A DNA stretch of 64,000 bases, from contig JAKLFY010000006.1 in NCBI GenBank assembly GCA_022710935.1, positions 1 to 64,000 of the forward strand, given 5' to 3'. Below the pieces are notes generated by a model, which was not told the DNA's origin, searched no databases, and saw only the letters and a list, made by a program, of their open reading frames with translations. Shown here in pieces: positions 1 through 9,162 of the stretch. The position numbers and the translations under genes were made by a program. Every line of letters starts with the position of its first letter. Position 1 is the first letter of the stretch. The stretch comes from Verrucomicrobiota bacterium. GTDB lineage: Bacteria > Verrucomicrobiota > Verrucomicrobiia > Limisphaerales > J093.

Positions 1-66
1 TTCTTTGTCATCCGGCCCAGCAAAACAGATGGGCCGAGGAATGTCCCGCAAATTCGTTAAGTCCCT

Positions 67-272
67 ATTCTCCAATCACCCCCTCCCAGCTCAGAACCGC
101 CCTGTCCCGAAGGTCTCGTCCGGTCTGGTCCACGTAAGGGCCGGTGACTTCGCGACCGTGCGCGAGCGCGGTCACGGGTGAATCAGGCGCGAGCCGAAGG
201 CCCGTGCCGGGATCGAGTTCAACGAGTTTGATTCCCGACCAGAACGATCCGAATGCGGACCAGAAAGCCCTG
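67..272 (-). pseudogene. GH43-family glycosidase remnant (internal deletion, truncated)
   Basis: Reading the minus strand from about 272 to the TAG at 67-69 gives an open stretch of roughly 65 codons. It opens with FWSAFGSFWSGIKLVELD, a segment typical of GH43 arabinanase/xylosidase five-blade propellers. It then passes to GREVTGPYVDQTGRDL, which resembles the later GRSREVTGPYVD strand of the same family. In family members these two blocks are separated by a stretch holding catalytic residues, so an internal deletion of about 30 residues is inferred. There is no start codon or N-terminus, and the upstream side runs directly into the stop of the FG-GAP gene at 273. It cannot encode an active enzyme. 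The family call rests on motif recognition only. Confidence 0.6.
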
Positions 273-1586
273 CTAATAAAGTGTGAAATTCACTTCCGTC
301 CCGAGCGGCGCGGGTGGATCGGGCTTTCGCCCCTGCTCGTTTCGATAGATGGACACGTGGCGCATGGCGCGGGTGGTCAACACCACATCGGGCACGCCGT
401 CGCCGGTGAAATCGCCCGTCAGGGCCAGACGCTCATCTCCGTCGAGGTCGTCCTGGGGGTCCATGCTGAGCGTGGCGACGCGTCGACCGAGGCCGTCGTA
501 GAGGCTGCGCGACTGGGCCACGACGATTTCGGACACTCCGTCGCCTGTCCAATCGAGCAGGGCGTGATGCCGCGCATAGTCGGTCCGAATCTTCGTCCGC
601 ACCTGACCCTGTTCATCGATCACCCAGACGGGGCCATCGCCCCAAGGCCTGTGGTCAATGTCAACGGCGAGCTGCACTCCGGGGAGGTCCGGGCAGATCC
701 GGCCCACATCGATGGACTCGAAGTGTTCGCCATCGATCTCCCAGATCGCCTGGCCGTTGCCATCGAGCAGCGCGATGCCGTTGGCTCCGCACAATGTCAT
801 CGCGAAACGGAACTCGGCGGGCGTTTTGCCCCGGCGCACCAGCCGGAAGCAGTCGCAGTGTCCCCGCTCCTGCCGGATCTTTCGCGAATGGAACAGCCAG
901 CGCACGCGTCCATCCGCCTCGAGCATGGCATAACCGGCGGCCACCTCGTCGCGTCCGTCGCCGTCGAGGTCGATGGGAACCGGCTGATGGGCGGTGAGGT
1001 AGCCGCCTGGTTTCTCGACTGTCCAGAGCTGGCGCCCGCGTTGGTCCAAGGCCCAAATCTGCGTGTAGCGGGTCTTGACCAACACGTCCGTCGCGCGCGG
1101 CCCGCCGCTCAGGTTGGCGAACACGAGGCAATCGGTCGCGTCCTTGGGCAACGGGAAACGCCGCCGTTCGCGCCCCGTCGCGCCGTCCAACTCGACGAGA
1201 AACCCCTCGGTGCACAGCACCACTTCGGAGCGACCGTCGCCGTCCCAGTCGTAGACCTGGCAGGCGACGTCGTGGTGCAATTCCCTGCGCCCGATGCCGG
1301 GATCGCCCCAGCGCCACAGCACGCTGCCGTCGAGTCGCTGCGCCACGGCGGCACTGGTGTAATGCACGTCATTCCTGTCGACGTTCCGCGCGCTGACAAT
1401 CTCGGGAACGCGGTCGTCATCGAGATCGCCTGCCACGACCCACGCTCCGGAATACTCCGGCTCGAGCGCGATTTCGCGCCAGGGCTGGACCATGGCGACG
1501 GGAGGCGGTTCAACCTCGGCGCAAGCCATCTCGAGGGGCGGCCCGATCGGCCCCGAGAGGGCCAACAGGAGCGTGCCCGCCCGCAT
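273..1586 (-). CDS. Secreted FG-GAP/VCBS-repeat protein
   Basis: A 437-residue protein starting at the ATG at 1586, chosen over the upstream in-frame ATG at 1679 because the peptide MRAGTLLLALSGPIGPPLEM resembles a signal sequence. The body holds repeated calcium-binding FG-GAP-type motifs, including DLDDDRVPEIVSA, DWDGDGRSEVVL, DLDGDGRDEVAAG, DWTGDGVSEIVVA and DFTGDGVPDVVLT. These are typical of a seven-bladed beta-propeller. Such proteins are exported and often sit beside glycan-degrading enzymes as binding or lyase-like modules; no catalytic domain is recognised. The stop codon directly abuts a GH43 scrap, so the 3' end may have been created by the same deletion event. Function unknown; the propeller fold is well supported. 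Confidence 0.75.
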   Translation of the reverse strand: MRAGTLLLALSGPIGPPLEMACAEVEPPPVAMVQPWREIALEPEYSGAWVVAGDLDDDRVPEIVSARNVDRNDVHYTSAAVAQRLDGSVLWRWGDPGIGRRELHHDVACQVYDWDGDGRSEVVLCTEGFLVELDGATGRERRRFPLPKDATDCLVFANLSGGPRATDVLVKTRYTQIWALDQRGRQLWTVEKPGGYLTAHQPVPIDLDGDGRDEVAAGYAMLEADGRVRWLFHSRKIRQERGHCDCFRLVRRGKTPAEFRFAMTLCGANGIALLDGNGQAIWEIDGEHFESIDVGRICPDLPGVQLAVDIDHRPWGDGPVWVIDEQGQVRTKIRTDYARHHALLDWTGDGVSEIVVAQSRSLYDGLGRRVATLSMDPQDDLDGDERLALTGDFTGDGVPDVVLTTRAMRHVSIYRNEQGRKPDPPAPLGTEVNFTLY

Positions 1587-1698
1587 CGGTCGAAGACTCG
1601 AAATCCAACGCTTGACCTCTGACAAAGCGTTTCGTCGAGAGGCGGACGCCGAACATCGAGGGCCGGACGTTCGGTTCATTCGGGACCTCCGGGCGGTC

Positions 1699-3963
1699 TC
1701 ACGCGCTGAGGATGCCGCCCTGGCTTGCGTTGGTGACCAGTTTGCGGTAGCGCGCCAGCCATCCGGCCAAGTCGCGCCGGACAGGCTGCCAGGTACGATT
1801 CCGCTCGGCGAGTTCGGCGTCGGACAGCAGGCTGTCGATCCGCCGGTTCGGGAAGTCGATTCGGATCCGGTCGCCCGGTTTCAGGAGGCCGATGGGGCCG
1901 CCCTCGGCGGCCTCGGGCGAGACGTGGCCGATGCAGGCGCCCGCGGTGCCGCCACTGAACCGCCCATCGGTGATGAGCGCGACCTTGTCGCCCAAACCCA
2001 TCCCAACAATGTAGCTGGTGGGTGAGAGCATCTCCTGCATTCCGGGGCCGCCGCGCGGCCCCTCGTTGCGGATGACGACGACGTCGCCGCCCTTGACCTT
2101 GCCATCGAGAATGCCGGCGCAGGCCTCGTCCTGGCTCTCGAAGATGACGCACGGCCCCTCGAACACAAAGCCCGGTCCGCAATTGGCGCGGAACGCGTCG
2201 CTGATCCCGGCGGTTTTGACGACGCTTCCTTCGGGGGCGAGCTGGCCGTAGAGAACCGCCAGACCGCCATCGGCGGAATACGCCGTTTCCGTGGTGCGAA
2301 TGCAATCGCGCGGGTCGAACATGAACACGGGGTCATGGGGCATCAGCCCCAGTGGCCGGGTCTCCGCCAAAGCGCCCGCCCCGTAGTCGTGCCAGGCCTT
2401 GCCGATCGTCCAGTTGCGGAGCCGCCCGGTACGGAGCAGACAACTTGCCTTCTTCTCGCCCGCCTCGTAGTGGGAGACCAGAAGGACCGGCGCGCCTTTC
2501 AAGCTGGCCAACTCGGCGCGGACGCGTCCTTTGAACTCATCGAGTTTGGCCTTCAGGCCGATCTCGATGGCTCCGGGGCCAACCCAGGTCAGGCCCTCGG
2601 TGACCTGCAACTGGCCGTCGGCGGCGAAGAGCGAGGCGGCGGCGGCCGCGTCGCCGGCGTTGAAGGCGGCGGCGAAGCGCCAGAGGGTGAGGGCGCGCGG
2701 GTCGGCGGGGAAATGGAACAGCGGTTTGGGGGCGAGGCTGCCGCTGGCGGTGCGCGCGACAGCACCCAACTTGTCATTCGGATCCAACGCGAGGGCCGAG
2801 GCGCCCGAGACCCGGACGGCTTTGGCCCAGGGGGTGCAGACCTCGGATCGGATGTCCCAGTCGTCGATGTTCTGGCCGAGCGTTCGTCCCGTGACCGTCA
2901 GGCAATCGAGGTTGAGCACTCCCATCCGTTTGAGTTCGCCCAGGATGGTGTGGATGCCGCCAGCCCGATGCACGTCCTGGAGGTGGTAGTTGGACGAGGG
3001 AGAGACCTTGCACAGACACGGAATGCGGCGGCTGATGCCGTCGATGCGCGCGATGTCATAGGGGATGCCCGCCTCGCGCGCGATGGCGAGGGTGTGGAGG
3101 ACGGTATTGGTCGAGCCGCCCATGGCGACATCGAGCATGAGGGCGTTGTCAAAGGCTTCGAGCGTCGCGATATCGCGCGGCTTGAGGTCGCGGCGGACGA
3201 GATCGAGGATGACACGGGCGGCGCGCTCGTAGAGGGCCTCGCGCTCCTTCGAGACGGCGAGGATCGACCCGTTGCCGGGCAGGGCCATGCCGAGCGCCTC
3301 GCAGAGGCAGTTCATCGAGTTGGCGGTGAACATGCCCGAACAGGAACCGCAGGTCGGACAGGCCGTCTGTTCGAGCCGCGCCAACTGTTCGGCGGTGATC
3401 TGGCCGGTCTTGAACTCCCCAACGCCCTTGAACACCGAAATCAGATCCGACTTGGCCGTGGCAGGCTGGAGGTGAGCCGCCAGGTCGTCGTGCGTCGCCT
3501 TCTGGTCGGCAATCCCGGCCGCCATCGGTCCGCCGCTGACAAAGACAGTGGGGATGTTGACGCGCATGGCCGCCATGAGCATGCCGGGGATGATCTTGTC
3601 GCAATTCGGGATGCACACCATGCCATCGAAGCAGTGCGCCCTGAGCATCGACTCGACGCAATCGGCGATCAGCTCGCGCGACGGCAGCGAGTAGAGCATG
3701 CCGGAGTGGCCCATCGCAACACCATCGTCCACGCCGATGGTGTTAAAAATGAACGGCACGCCGCCAGCCTCCCGCACGAGGCGTTTCACCAGTTGCCCGA
3801 CCTCGTTCAAATGCGCGTGGCCGGGAATGCAGTCGGTGTAGCTGTTCGCTATCGCAATGAACGGCTTGTCCCAGTCCGCTTCGGATTCAATCGACCCGGT
3901 CGCCCGGAGCAAGGACCGGTGCGGAGCCCGTTCAAAACCCCTCTTGATGATGTCAGATCGCAT
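1699..3963 (-). CDS. ilvD: Dihydroxy-acid dehydratase with inserted NTF2/SnoaL-like domain
   Basis: IlvD dehydrates 2,3-dihydroxy-acids to 2-keto acids in valine, leucine and isoleucine synthesis, using an Fe-S cluster and Mg2+. The start is set by GAGGAAG seven bases before the ATG. Family landmarks are intact: SYTDCIPGH (Cys45), [11 protein letters not shown] (Cys121), [17 protein letters not shown] (Cys208) and [10 protein letters not shown]. The C-terminal half resumes at [19 protein letters not shown] and runs through [13 protein letters not shown] and TDGRFSGG. The protein is 754 residues, whereas the family is usually about 560-620. The excess lies at about residues 376-552, where a segment including [20 protein letters not shown] looks like an NTF2/SnoaL-type fold. 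The reading frame is unbroken and codon use is like the flanks. The enzyme call is very secure; the role of the insert is unknown. Confidence 0.93.
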   Translation of the reverse strand: MRSDIIKRGFERAPHRSLLRATGSIESEADWDKPFIAIANSYTDCIPGHAHLNEVGQLVKRLVREAGGVPFIFNTIGVDDGVAMGHSGMLYSLPSRELIADCVESMLRAHCFDGMVCIPNCDKIIPGMLMAAMRVNIPTVFVSGGPMAAGIADQKATHDDLAAHLQPATAKSDLISVFKGVGEFKTGQITAEQLARLEQTACPTCGSCSGMFTANSMNCLCEALGMALPGNGSILAVSKEREALYERAARVILDLVRRDLKPRDIATLEAFDNALMLDVAMGGSTNTVLHTLAIAREAGIPYDIARIDGISRRIPCLCKVSPSSNYHLQDVHRAGGIHTILGELKRMGVLNLDCLTVTGRTLGQNIDDWDIRSEVCTPWAKAVRVSGASALALDPNDKLGAVARTASGSLAPKPLFHFPADPRALTLWRFAAAFNAGDAAAAASLFAADGQLQVTEGLTWVGPGAIEIGLKAKLDEFKGRVRAELASLKGAPVLLVSHYEAGEKKASCLLRTGRLRNWTIGKAWHDYGAGALAETRPLGLMPHDPVFMFDPRDCIRTTETAYSADGGLAVLYGQLAPEGSVVKTAGISDAFRANCGPGFVFEGPCVIFESQDEACAGILDGKVKGGDVVVIRNEGPRGGPGMQEMLSPTSYIVGMGLGDKVALITDGRFSGGTAGACIGHVSPEAAEGGPIGLLKPGDRIRIDFPNRRIDSLLSDAELAERNRTWQPVRRDLAGWLARYRKLVTNASQGGILSA

Positions 3964-4194
3964 GATTCTTCCTCAGTTATGATCCGCCACTGCCCGGTCG
4001 ATCCCCGCTCGGGACAGGGCTGCCGGCAGTCTAAAGGGGACACGGAGCCTTTGTCACGCTTTCGCGTCAGGTCGCTTGAATCCCAACCGTTGGGCAAGGT
4101 GTCAGGCGCCGACGAATCCGGCCACAGCCCGCACATCAATCGCACGCAGCGCCGCGAACCTCTGATGAGCCCGCATTTCAGGTGAAATGTGACG

Positions 4195-4206
4195 GTGACC
4201 GGTCAC
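4195..4206. promoter_or_regulatory. 12-bp perfect palindrome, possible operator
   Basis: GTGACCGGTCAC is a perfect inverted repeat, inside a longer imperfect one (TGTGACG before it, ATGACA after it). It lies in the 272-bp gap between the FHA gene and ilvD, about 230 bp upstream of the ilvD start. Dyads of this kind are often repressor sites, but no bound protein can be named. The remainder of the gap (3964-4235) shows no other clear signal. Confidence 0.25.
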
Positions 4207-4235
4207 ATGACATCAAAAGTTGGTGAGAAATGCGG

Positions 4236-4832
4236 CTAACGCCTTGTCCGCCGGAACGGCCTCCGGATTCTCTCGATGAGGCGGCTGGCGATCGAAGCGG
4301 GGCGTGGAGGCGCCTGCATGGCGAGCGAAACGCAGGCTCCGCTGCAGACCGGGCAGAACAACCGCGGCTTTCCGCCGGCCAGATGCAGGTCGTGCACGCA
4401 AGACGCGCAGTAGGTCTTTCCGCACTGGCGGCACTGAAAAGAGGCCGGAACCTCCGCATGATACAGGCAGGCCGGAGTGCCGTCCGCCAGCACGCTCGCC
4501 TTTGGTTCTTCGTCCCTCGACAGGTGCGGGATGACGATATCGACCGGCCCATCCTCGAGGCGCAGTGCAGTGCTTCCAACCATGAGGATCTGCCCCGTGC
4601 GAATCGCGGCGCACTGAATCCGCCGGCCCTCGATGCAAGTGCCGTTGGACGAGTTCAGGTCCCTGACCTGCACGCTCATGTCGCCTACAACAATCTCGCA
4701 GTGGAGTTTCGAGATCGACGGATCGTCGAGGACGATATCGTTGCCTTCGGCGCGGCCCAAGCGATTCGAGCCGCGTTCGAGTTTGATTTCTTCGCCCTTG
4801 CGCGCCCCGCTATGGATCACGAGTCTGGCCAT
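4236..4832 (-). CDS. FHA domain protein with C-terminal B-box-like zinc domain
   Basis: A 198-residue soluble protein. Residues about 5-92 form an FHA phosphothreonine-binding domain, shown by SNRLGRAEGNDIVLDD, ISKLHCEI and LNSSNGTCIEG (the GR, SxxH and NG landmarks). The C-terminal third has a Cys/His array (CLYHAEVPASFQCRQCGKTYC, then CVHDLH and CPVC) like the B-box/zinc-binding modules paired with FHA or DUF domains in Verrucomicrobia and Planctomycetes. It ends in a basic tail (RRPFRRTRR). It probably reads phosphorylation by a Ser/Thr kinase, but no kinase gene is in the window. The domain calls are firm and the pathway is unknown. Confidence 0.85.
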   Translation of the reverse strand: MARLVIHSGARKGEEIKLERGSNRLGRAEGNDIVLDDPSISKLHCEIVVGDMSVQVRDLNSSNGTCIEGRRIQCAAIRTGQILMVGSTALRLEDGPVDIVIPHLSRDEEPKASVLADGTPACLYHAEVPASFQCRQCGKTYCASCVHDLHLAGGKPRLFCPVCSGACVSLAMQAPPRPASIASRLIERIRRPFRRTRR

Positions 4833-4920
4833 GGGTGCCCGGGCCAGGCGGCGGTTTCCGCCAGTTCGAGCTTGGCCGGACTATGTGATCGCCTGCCGGG
4901 TCTGTCGACACCAATCGGGC

Positions 4921-4950
4921 CGATCGGTCCGTTCCGTCCGTTCCGTCCGA
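4921..4950. repeat. Short 9-bp tandem repeat
   Basis: The gap between the FHA gene and metG contains about two and a half direct copies of the 9-mer TCCGTTCCG. The rest of the 260-bp gap has no coding signal and no clear promoter. Confidence 0.6.
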
Positions 4951-5092
4951 TGAATCCCCCGAGCTGCGCGCCTGGCCTGCATGTCTCACCACTTTTTGCC
5001 ACCGCGAAGCCGGAGTTCACAAGAGAAGTCGGCACGCAGGCTGGGAAAAGCCCGGATTTCGTTGTCATCTTCCTGGTCGTGAGCAATGCGGG

Positions 5093-6673
5093 CTACCGGG
5101 GCGGTCCCTGGACGTCGCGGCGCGGGAACAGAGGCGTCGGCTCGCCGATCTGATGGCCTTGAGTAAGCCTGCCCCATGCGGCGTCGGCGATTCGGTCGGG
5201 CGCCTGGGACAATCCAAGCTGACTGTAGAGGCGCGCCGCGGCATCGGGCAGGAATGGCCAGAGAAGCACAGCCAGGACGCGGCACACCTCAGCCAGGTTG
5301 TAGAGGACGGTGTCGAGCCGCTGCGATTGGGCAGGATCTTTGGCGAGCTTGAAGGGCGCCGTCTGATCGACGTACTGGTTGGCCCGTGTGACCAAATCCC
5401 ACGTCCGGATGAGCGCGCGCTGAAGGTTGTGGCGCCGCCATGCGTCCGCCGCGTCGGCGGCGACACTCTGGGCGTCCGGGGCGAGTTCGTCAGACCGGGC
5501 CGGGACCGCGCCGCCGCGATAACGGCGGAGCATCGACAGGGAACGATTGACGAGGTTGCCCAGGCCATTGGCCAGCTCGGCATGATAACGGGCCTGAAAG
5601 CCGGCATCGGTCCAGTTCGCATCCGGGCCGATATCCAGTTCGCGCACCACGTAGTAGCGGAACGCGTCGACACCCCAATCGCCGGCGACGGCGACCGGGT
5701 CGACGACGTTGCCGGTGCTTTTGCTCATCTTGGCGCCGTCCTTCTGCCACCAGCCGTGGACGAGCACCTGGCGCGGCACGGCGATTCCGCAGGCCTTGAG
5801 CATGATGGGCCAGTAAACCGCGTGGAACTTGAGGATGTCCTTGCCGATGAGGTGCACGTCGGCCGGCCAAAGCGAGGGCGGGGTCGAAGTCGCCGTGGGC
5901 GGTTCGTAATCGCCCGCAAGCGGTTCCGTGCCGGCCGGGTCGCTCAGGGCCGTCGGCACGCTGAAATAGTTCGAGAGGGCGTCGAACCAGACGTACGTGA
6001 CGTAGTCGGGATCGAACGGCAAAGGAATGCCCCAGCTCAACCGCGCCTTGGGCCTGGTGATGCAGAGGTCGTCGAGCGTTTCGGCGCGCAAGAATCCGAG
6101 CACTTCGTTGCGCCGATTGTCCGGCTGAACGAACGACGGATGGGCCTCGATGTGTTCGATCAGCCAGCCCTGGTATCGGCTCATCCGGAAATACCAGTTG
6201 TCCTCGATCAGCTCGAAGACCTCGCCGTAGATCGGGTCGAACGTCCCGTCCGGGCGCCGGTCCTTCTCCGTGAGGAACGTCTCCTGGCGGGGGGAATAGA
6301 GGCCGCGATAGGGCGCCTTGTAGAGTTCGCCGGCGCGGTGAAGTTTGGCGAGCATCGCCTGAACCACCTGCTTGTGACGCGCCTGCGTCGTGCGGATGAA
6401 ATCGTCGTTCGATATGTTCAGACGGGCGACGAACTCCTGCCAGACGGCCGCCAGTTCGTCGCAATAGACCTGGGGATCCTTGCCCTCGGCCTGCGCGGCC
6501 TGCTGCACCTTCTGGCCGTGTTCATCCAACCCGGTCAGGAAGAAGACCTCCTCCCCGAGGCTTCGATGCGCCCGCGCGATGACATCGGCAACCACCTTCT
6601 CGTACGCATGGCCCAAATGCGGCTGGCCGTTGACGTAATCGATGGCGGTGGTGATGTAAAACCGTTTGCTCAT
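5093..6673 (-). CDS. metG: Methionyl-tRNA synthetase
   Basis: Class I aminoacyl-tRNA synthetase that charges tRNA-Met in the cytoplasm. The HIGH signature appears as QPHLGHAYEK near residue 20, the KMSKS loop as DGAKMSKSTGNVVDP near residue 320, and the anticodon-binding helical bundle covers about 370-520. At 526 residues it lacks the C-terminal tRNA-binding dimerisation domain found in longer MetG. In the connective peptide the segment GLYSPRQETFLTEKD has no zinc-ligand cysteines, as in the zinc-free subtype. The gene precedes the FHA gene and follows a GlcNAc-1-P transferase on the same strand, with 96 bp to the latter. Confidence 0.95.
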   Translation of the reverse strand: MSKRFYITTAIDYVNGQPHLGHAYEKVVADVIARAHRSLGEEVFFLTGLDEHGQKVQQAAQAEGKDPQVYCDELAAVWQEFVARLNISNDDFIRTTQARHKQVVQAMLAKLHRAGELYKAPYRGLYSPRQETFLTEKDRRPDGTFDPIYGEVFELIEDNWYFRMSRYQGWLIEHIEAHPSFVQPDNRRNEVLGFLRAETLDDLCITRPKARLSWGIPLPFDPDYVTYVWFDALSNYFSVPTALSDPAGTEPLAGDYEPPTATSTPPSLWPADVHLIGKDILKFHAVYWPIMLKACGIAVPRQVLVHGWWQKDGAKMSKSTGNVVDPVAVAGDWGVDAFRYYVVRELDIGPDANWTDAGFQARYHAELANGLGNLVNRSLSMLRRYRGGAVPARSDELAPDAQSVAADAADAWRRHNLQRALIRTWDLVTRANQYVDQTAPFKLAKDPAQSQRLDTVLYNLAEVCRVLAVLLWPFLPDAAARLYSQLGLSQAPDRIADAAWGRLTQGHQIGEPTPLFPRRDVQGPPR

Positions 6674-6769
6674 GCGGACGGCAGTCTGGCTGATGGACGC
6701 GCCAAAGGCAAACCCGGAACAGCCGGCTCGGATCCGGTCTCCGAGCGCCCGCGCACTCGAGTGCGTTTG

Positions 6770-7744
6770 TCAGACAAACGTGAGCGCCCCGGCGATCGCC
6801 CCCGCCAGCCACAGCACCAGCACGGCCGTTGTCGGGCTGAGCCCCCGCCGGACAAGCCGATGCGAGAAATGGTTGGTGTCGCCCACGTAGACCGGACGCC
6901 CCAGGCGCCACCGGATGACGACGACCGACACCAGGTCGCTCAGCGGCACGGCGAGAATCAACAACGGATTCAACACCGCCCAACGCACGGGATGCGCGTC
7001 GGAGTAGAAGTGGGGCAGGATGGCCAGCACGCCGAGCAGGTAGCCCACCAGATGGCTGCCGGCGTCTCCCAGAAACACCGTGGCGCGCGGGAAATTGTAC
7101 GGGAGGAATCCCACCAATGCCCCGCAGGCGAGGAAAGCGATCGAGGCCACGAGGAACTGCCCGGCCGCGGCGGCCTTGAGGGCGAACCAGAAGGCGCTGA
7201 TGGCGCCGATGCCGGCGCAGAGGCCATTCATGTTGTCCATGAAATTGCAGGCATTCATCAGCGTGACCAGCCACAGGATGGTGATTGCATACCCGAACAG
7301 CGGGTTTGGGACAAACAACGTGATCCGGATGCCGCTGGCCGCCACCATCGCCGCGATCGCCGTCTGCCCGAGGAACTTCAGCGCCGGGCGCAGCTCCCGC
7401 CGATCGTCCCACCAACCCAGAACGACCGCGCCAATCGCCCCCAGCAGCAACGCCAGGACCTGCCCGCCGCGTCGTCCCCAGCCGTATTCGAGCGGGCGCA
7501 GAGAGGCGGGAGCCAGCCACTCGGAGGCGAGGAGGAACGCAGCGCCCCCCAGCGGAACCAGCAGACCGGTGAGCACCGCCAGACCGCCGGCCAGAGGGAC
7601 GGGCTCCCGATGGATCTTGCGGTGCCCGGGATCGTCCACCAAGCCGGAGCGTCGACACCAGGCCCGCCAGAGCGGGAGCGTTGCGGCGGTGGCCACGAAC
7701 CCGCCGCAGACCGCCAGCACATAGGCATCGGCAGGAAACTTCAT
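6770..7744 (-). CDS. Undecaprenyl-phosphate GlcNAc-1-phosphate transferase-like membrane protein (MraY/WecA family)
   Basis: A 324-residue polytopic membrane enzyme that would transfer a HexNAc-1-phosphate from a UDP-sugar to undecaprenyl phosphate, starting a cell-surface glycan. Visible motifs are the aspartate pair GLVDDPGHRKIH, the central NACNFMDNMNGL, the catalytic-loop FPRATVFLGDAGSH, and HFSHRLVRRG near the C-terminus, where MraY carries HHH and WecA HIHH. About ten hydrophobic segments are present. These features and the GT4 neighbour favour a WecA/TagO-type role in polysaccharide rather than peptidoglycan synthesis. Its ATG overlaps the stop of the GT4 gene by four bases, implying translational coupling. 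Confidence 0.88.
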   Translation of the reverse strand: MKFPADAYVLAVCGGFVATAATLPLWRAWCRRSGLVDDPGHRKIHREPVPLAGGLAVLTGLLVPLGGAAFLLASEWLAPASLRPLEYGWGRRGGQVLALLLGAIGAVVLGWWDDRRELRPALKFLGQTAIAAMVAASGIRITLFVPNPLFGYAITILWLVTLMNACNFMDNMNGLCAGIGAISAFWFALKAAAAGQFLVASIAFLACGALVGFLPYNFPRATVFLGDAGSHLVGYLLGVLAILPHFYSDAHPVRWAVLNPLLILAVPLSDLVSVVVIRWRLGRPVYVGDTNHFSHRLVRRGLSPTTAVLVLWLAGAIAGALTFV

Positions 7745-8952
7745 CGTCGACCTGGGTGGCGGCTTGCCGCCTGGTTTTCGCCGGCTCGATCGAATCCCGG
7801 AGCCCCGGCCAGACGGGTGTAGAGGTCGTGGAGTTGATCGACCATGCGATCGACGGAAAAGGCGTCCCGCACCAGCGCCTGGCCCCGCGCACCCAGACGT
7901 CCGCGCAAGGCGGCATCCCGGGCCAGGAGGAGCAGGCGATCGTGCAGACCGGCGCGATCGCCGGGGGCGAGCAGGAAGCCCGTTTCACCGTCGAGGCAGA
8001 CTTCGCGGGCTCCGTCGCAGTCGAACGCGATCACAGGTTTGCCGGCGGCGAGGGCCTGGGGCAACGCGCGCGGCAGACCTTCGCGTCTCGAGAGGTGCAC
8101 GAGCACGTCCATGATCCCGATGGAACGCGGGACCTCGCCGGGAGGAACCAGGCCCGCGAACACAAAGTGATCGGCCAAACCCAGCCGGCGCACACGGTCT
8201 TCGAATCTCTGACGCCAGAGGCCGTCTCCGACCAGGAGAAACTTGAAGCGCCGGCATGCGCGCACCAAATCCGGAGCGGCGGCAATCAGGTCGTCGTGTC
8301 CTTTCAGTTTGAACAGCCGCGCCACTTTCCCGACCACGATGTCGTCCGGGGCCAATCCCAGGCGGGCGCGCCACGCCGGATCCGATTTGGCGGCGAGGTA
8401 GGGATCGAGGTCGAACCCGCTCAGGATGCGGGTGTACTGGGAGGGCCGTCCGATCCCGGCGGCCAGGTACTGGTCGGCCATCGCGTTGGCCACGACGACG
8501 AAGTGGGTGGTGAATCTCCCCGCATAGCGCTCCGCAGCGCGGAATGTTCCGTTGGCCAGAGGGCCCTGGAAAGGGCCGAAGGACGGGCCATGGATGGTAT
8601 GGATGATTGTGGGCACACCGGCCCGCCGCGCGGCCAGGCGCCCAAGGATGCCGGCCTTGCCGCTGTGGGTGTGGACGATGTCCGGCCGGCGCTCTCGGAA
8701 CAGGGCCGTGAGTTCGCGAACGGCGCGCCAGTCGAGCCAGGGATGGACCGGGCGCACGAGCGCGGGAAGCCGGATCAGCAGGCCGGGTTCGGAAGCGACC
8801 AGCGATTCGAGCGAGCCTTCCGGGCCGGTCGTCAGGCCGGCGACCAGAGTGACCTCGAGGCCCGGTTTGCGCCGGAGTCCAAGCACTGAAGCCACCGTGT
8901 TCTCCTGCGCTCCGCCGACGATCAACCGTGTGATCAGGTGAATGACGCGCAT
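7741..8952 (-). CDS. Glycosyltransferase family 4 (GT-B)
   Basis: A 403-residue cytoplasmic or membrane-associated glycosyltransferase. The start at 8952 is preferred because MRVIHLITRLIVGGAQENT is the standard GT4 N-terminus with the glycine-rich acceptor loop; the in-frame ATG 84 bases upstream adds low-complexity sequence. The donor-binding C-terminal domain includes VVGKVARLFKLKGHDDLI, LLVGDGLW and the SRREGLPRALPQALAAGKPV motif with the EX7E-type glutamates. It probably adds a sugar to the lipid-linked intermediate made by the downstream transferase, with which its stop codon overlaps. Donor and acceptor cannot be read from sequence. Confidence 0.88.
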   Translation of the reverse strand: MRVIHLITRLIVGGAQENTVASVLGLRRKPGLEVTLVAGLTTGPEGSLESLVASEPGLLIRLPALVRPVHPWLDWRAVRELTALFRERRPDIVHTHSGKAGILGRLAARRAGVPTIIHTIHGPSFGPFQGPLANGTFRAAERYAGRFTTHFVVVANAMADQYLAAGIGRPSQYTRILSGFDLDPYLAAKSDPAWRARLGLAPDDIVVGKVARLFKLKGHDDLIAAAPDLVRACRRFKFLLVGDGLWRQRFEDRVRRLGLADHFVFAGLVPPGEVPRSIGIMDVLVHLSRREGLPRALPQALAAGKPVIAFDCDGAREVCLDGETGFLLAPGDRAGLHDRLLLLARDAALRGRLGARGQALVRDAFSVDRMVDQLHDLYTRLAGAPGFDRAGENQAASRHPGRR

Positions 8953-9082
8953 GCGCGATGCATCCGCCGGCGCGCGGGCGCGCCCGGGGCGAGCGTGGGG
9001 TGGGTCTGCCGACCTCGCCCCGTGCATGGGGCGCATCGGCCGAGCCCGCGCGCTTCGAACGCGGCCCGGGAAGCCGAACGCG

Positions 9083-9162
9083 GGCTAGCCCGCATGTTTC
9101 TCATTACTCCGTGTGTGCACGTGCAGATGAGACTTCGCAAGATCAAAGCCATGCGGGCTAGC
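9083..9162. repeat. Inverted-repeat element with 12-bp arms (GCTAGCCCGCAT/ATGCGGGCTAGC)
   Basis: Two perfect inverted 12-bp arms, starting at about 9086 and ending at about 9162, flank roughly 55 bp. The arm sequence, extended as AAACATGCGGGCTAGCG, appears again at 44436-44452. The element fills the gap between the GT4 and DUF2723 genes, and its right arm overlaps the stop codon of the DUF2723 gene. It is likely a small palindromic interspersed repeat; a terminator role is possible, but no U-tract follows. Confidence 0.55.

Noticed and set aside
144-1622. 492-residue plus-strand frame opposite the FG-GAP protein
   Set aside because: The opposite strand has clear FG-GAP motifs and a signal peptide; this frame is low-complexity and motif-free.
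5153-7822. 889-residue open frame opposite metG and the GlcNAc-1-P transferase
   Set aside because: High GC suppresses stop codons in antisense frames; both opposite genes have full sets of conserved motifs, and the long frame has none.
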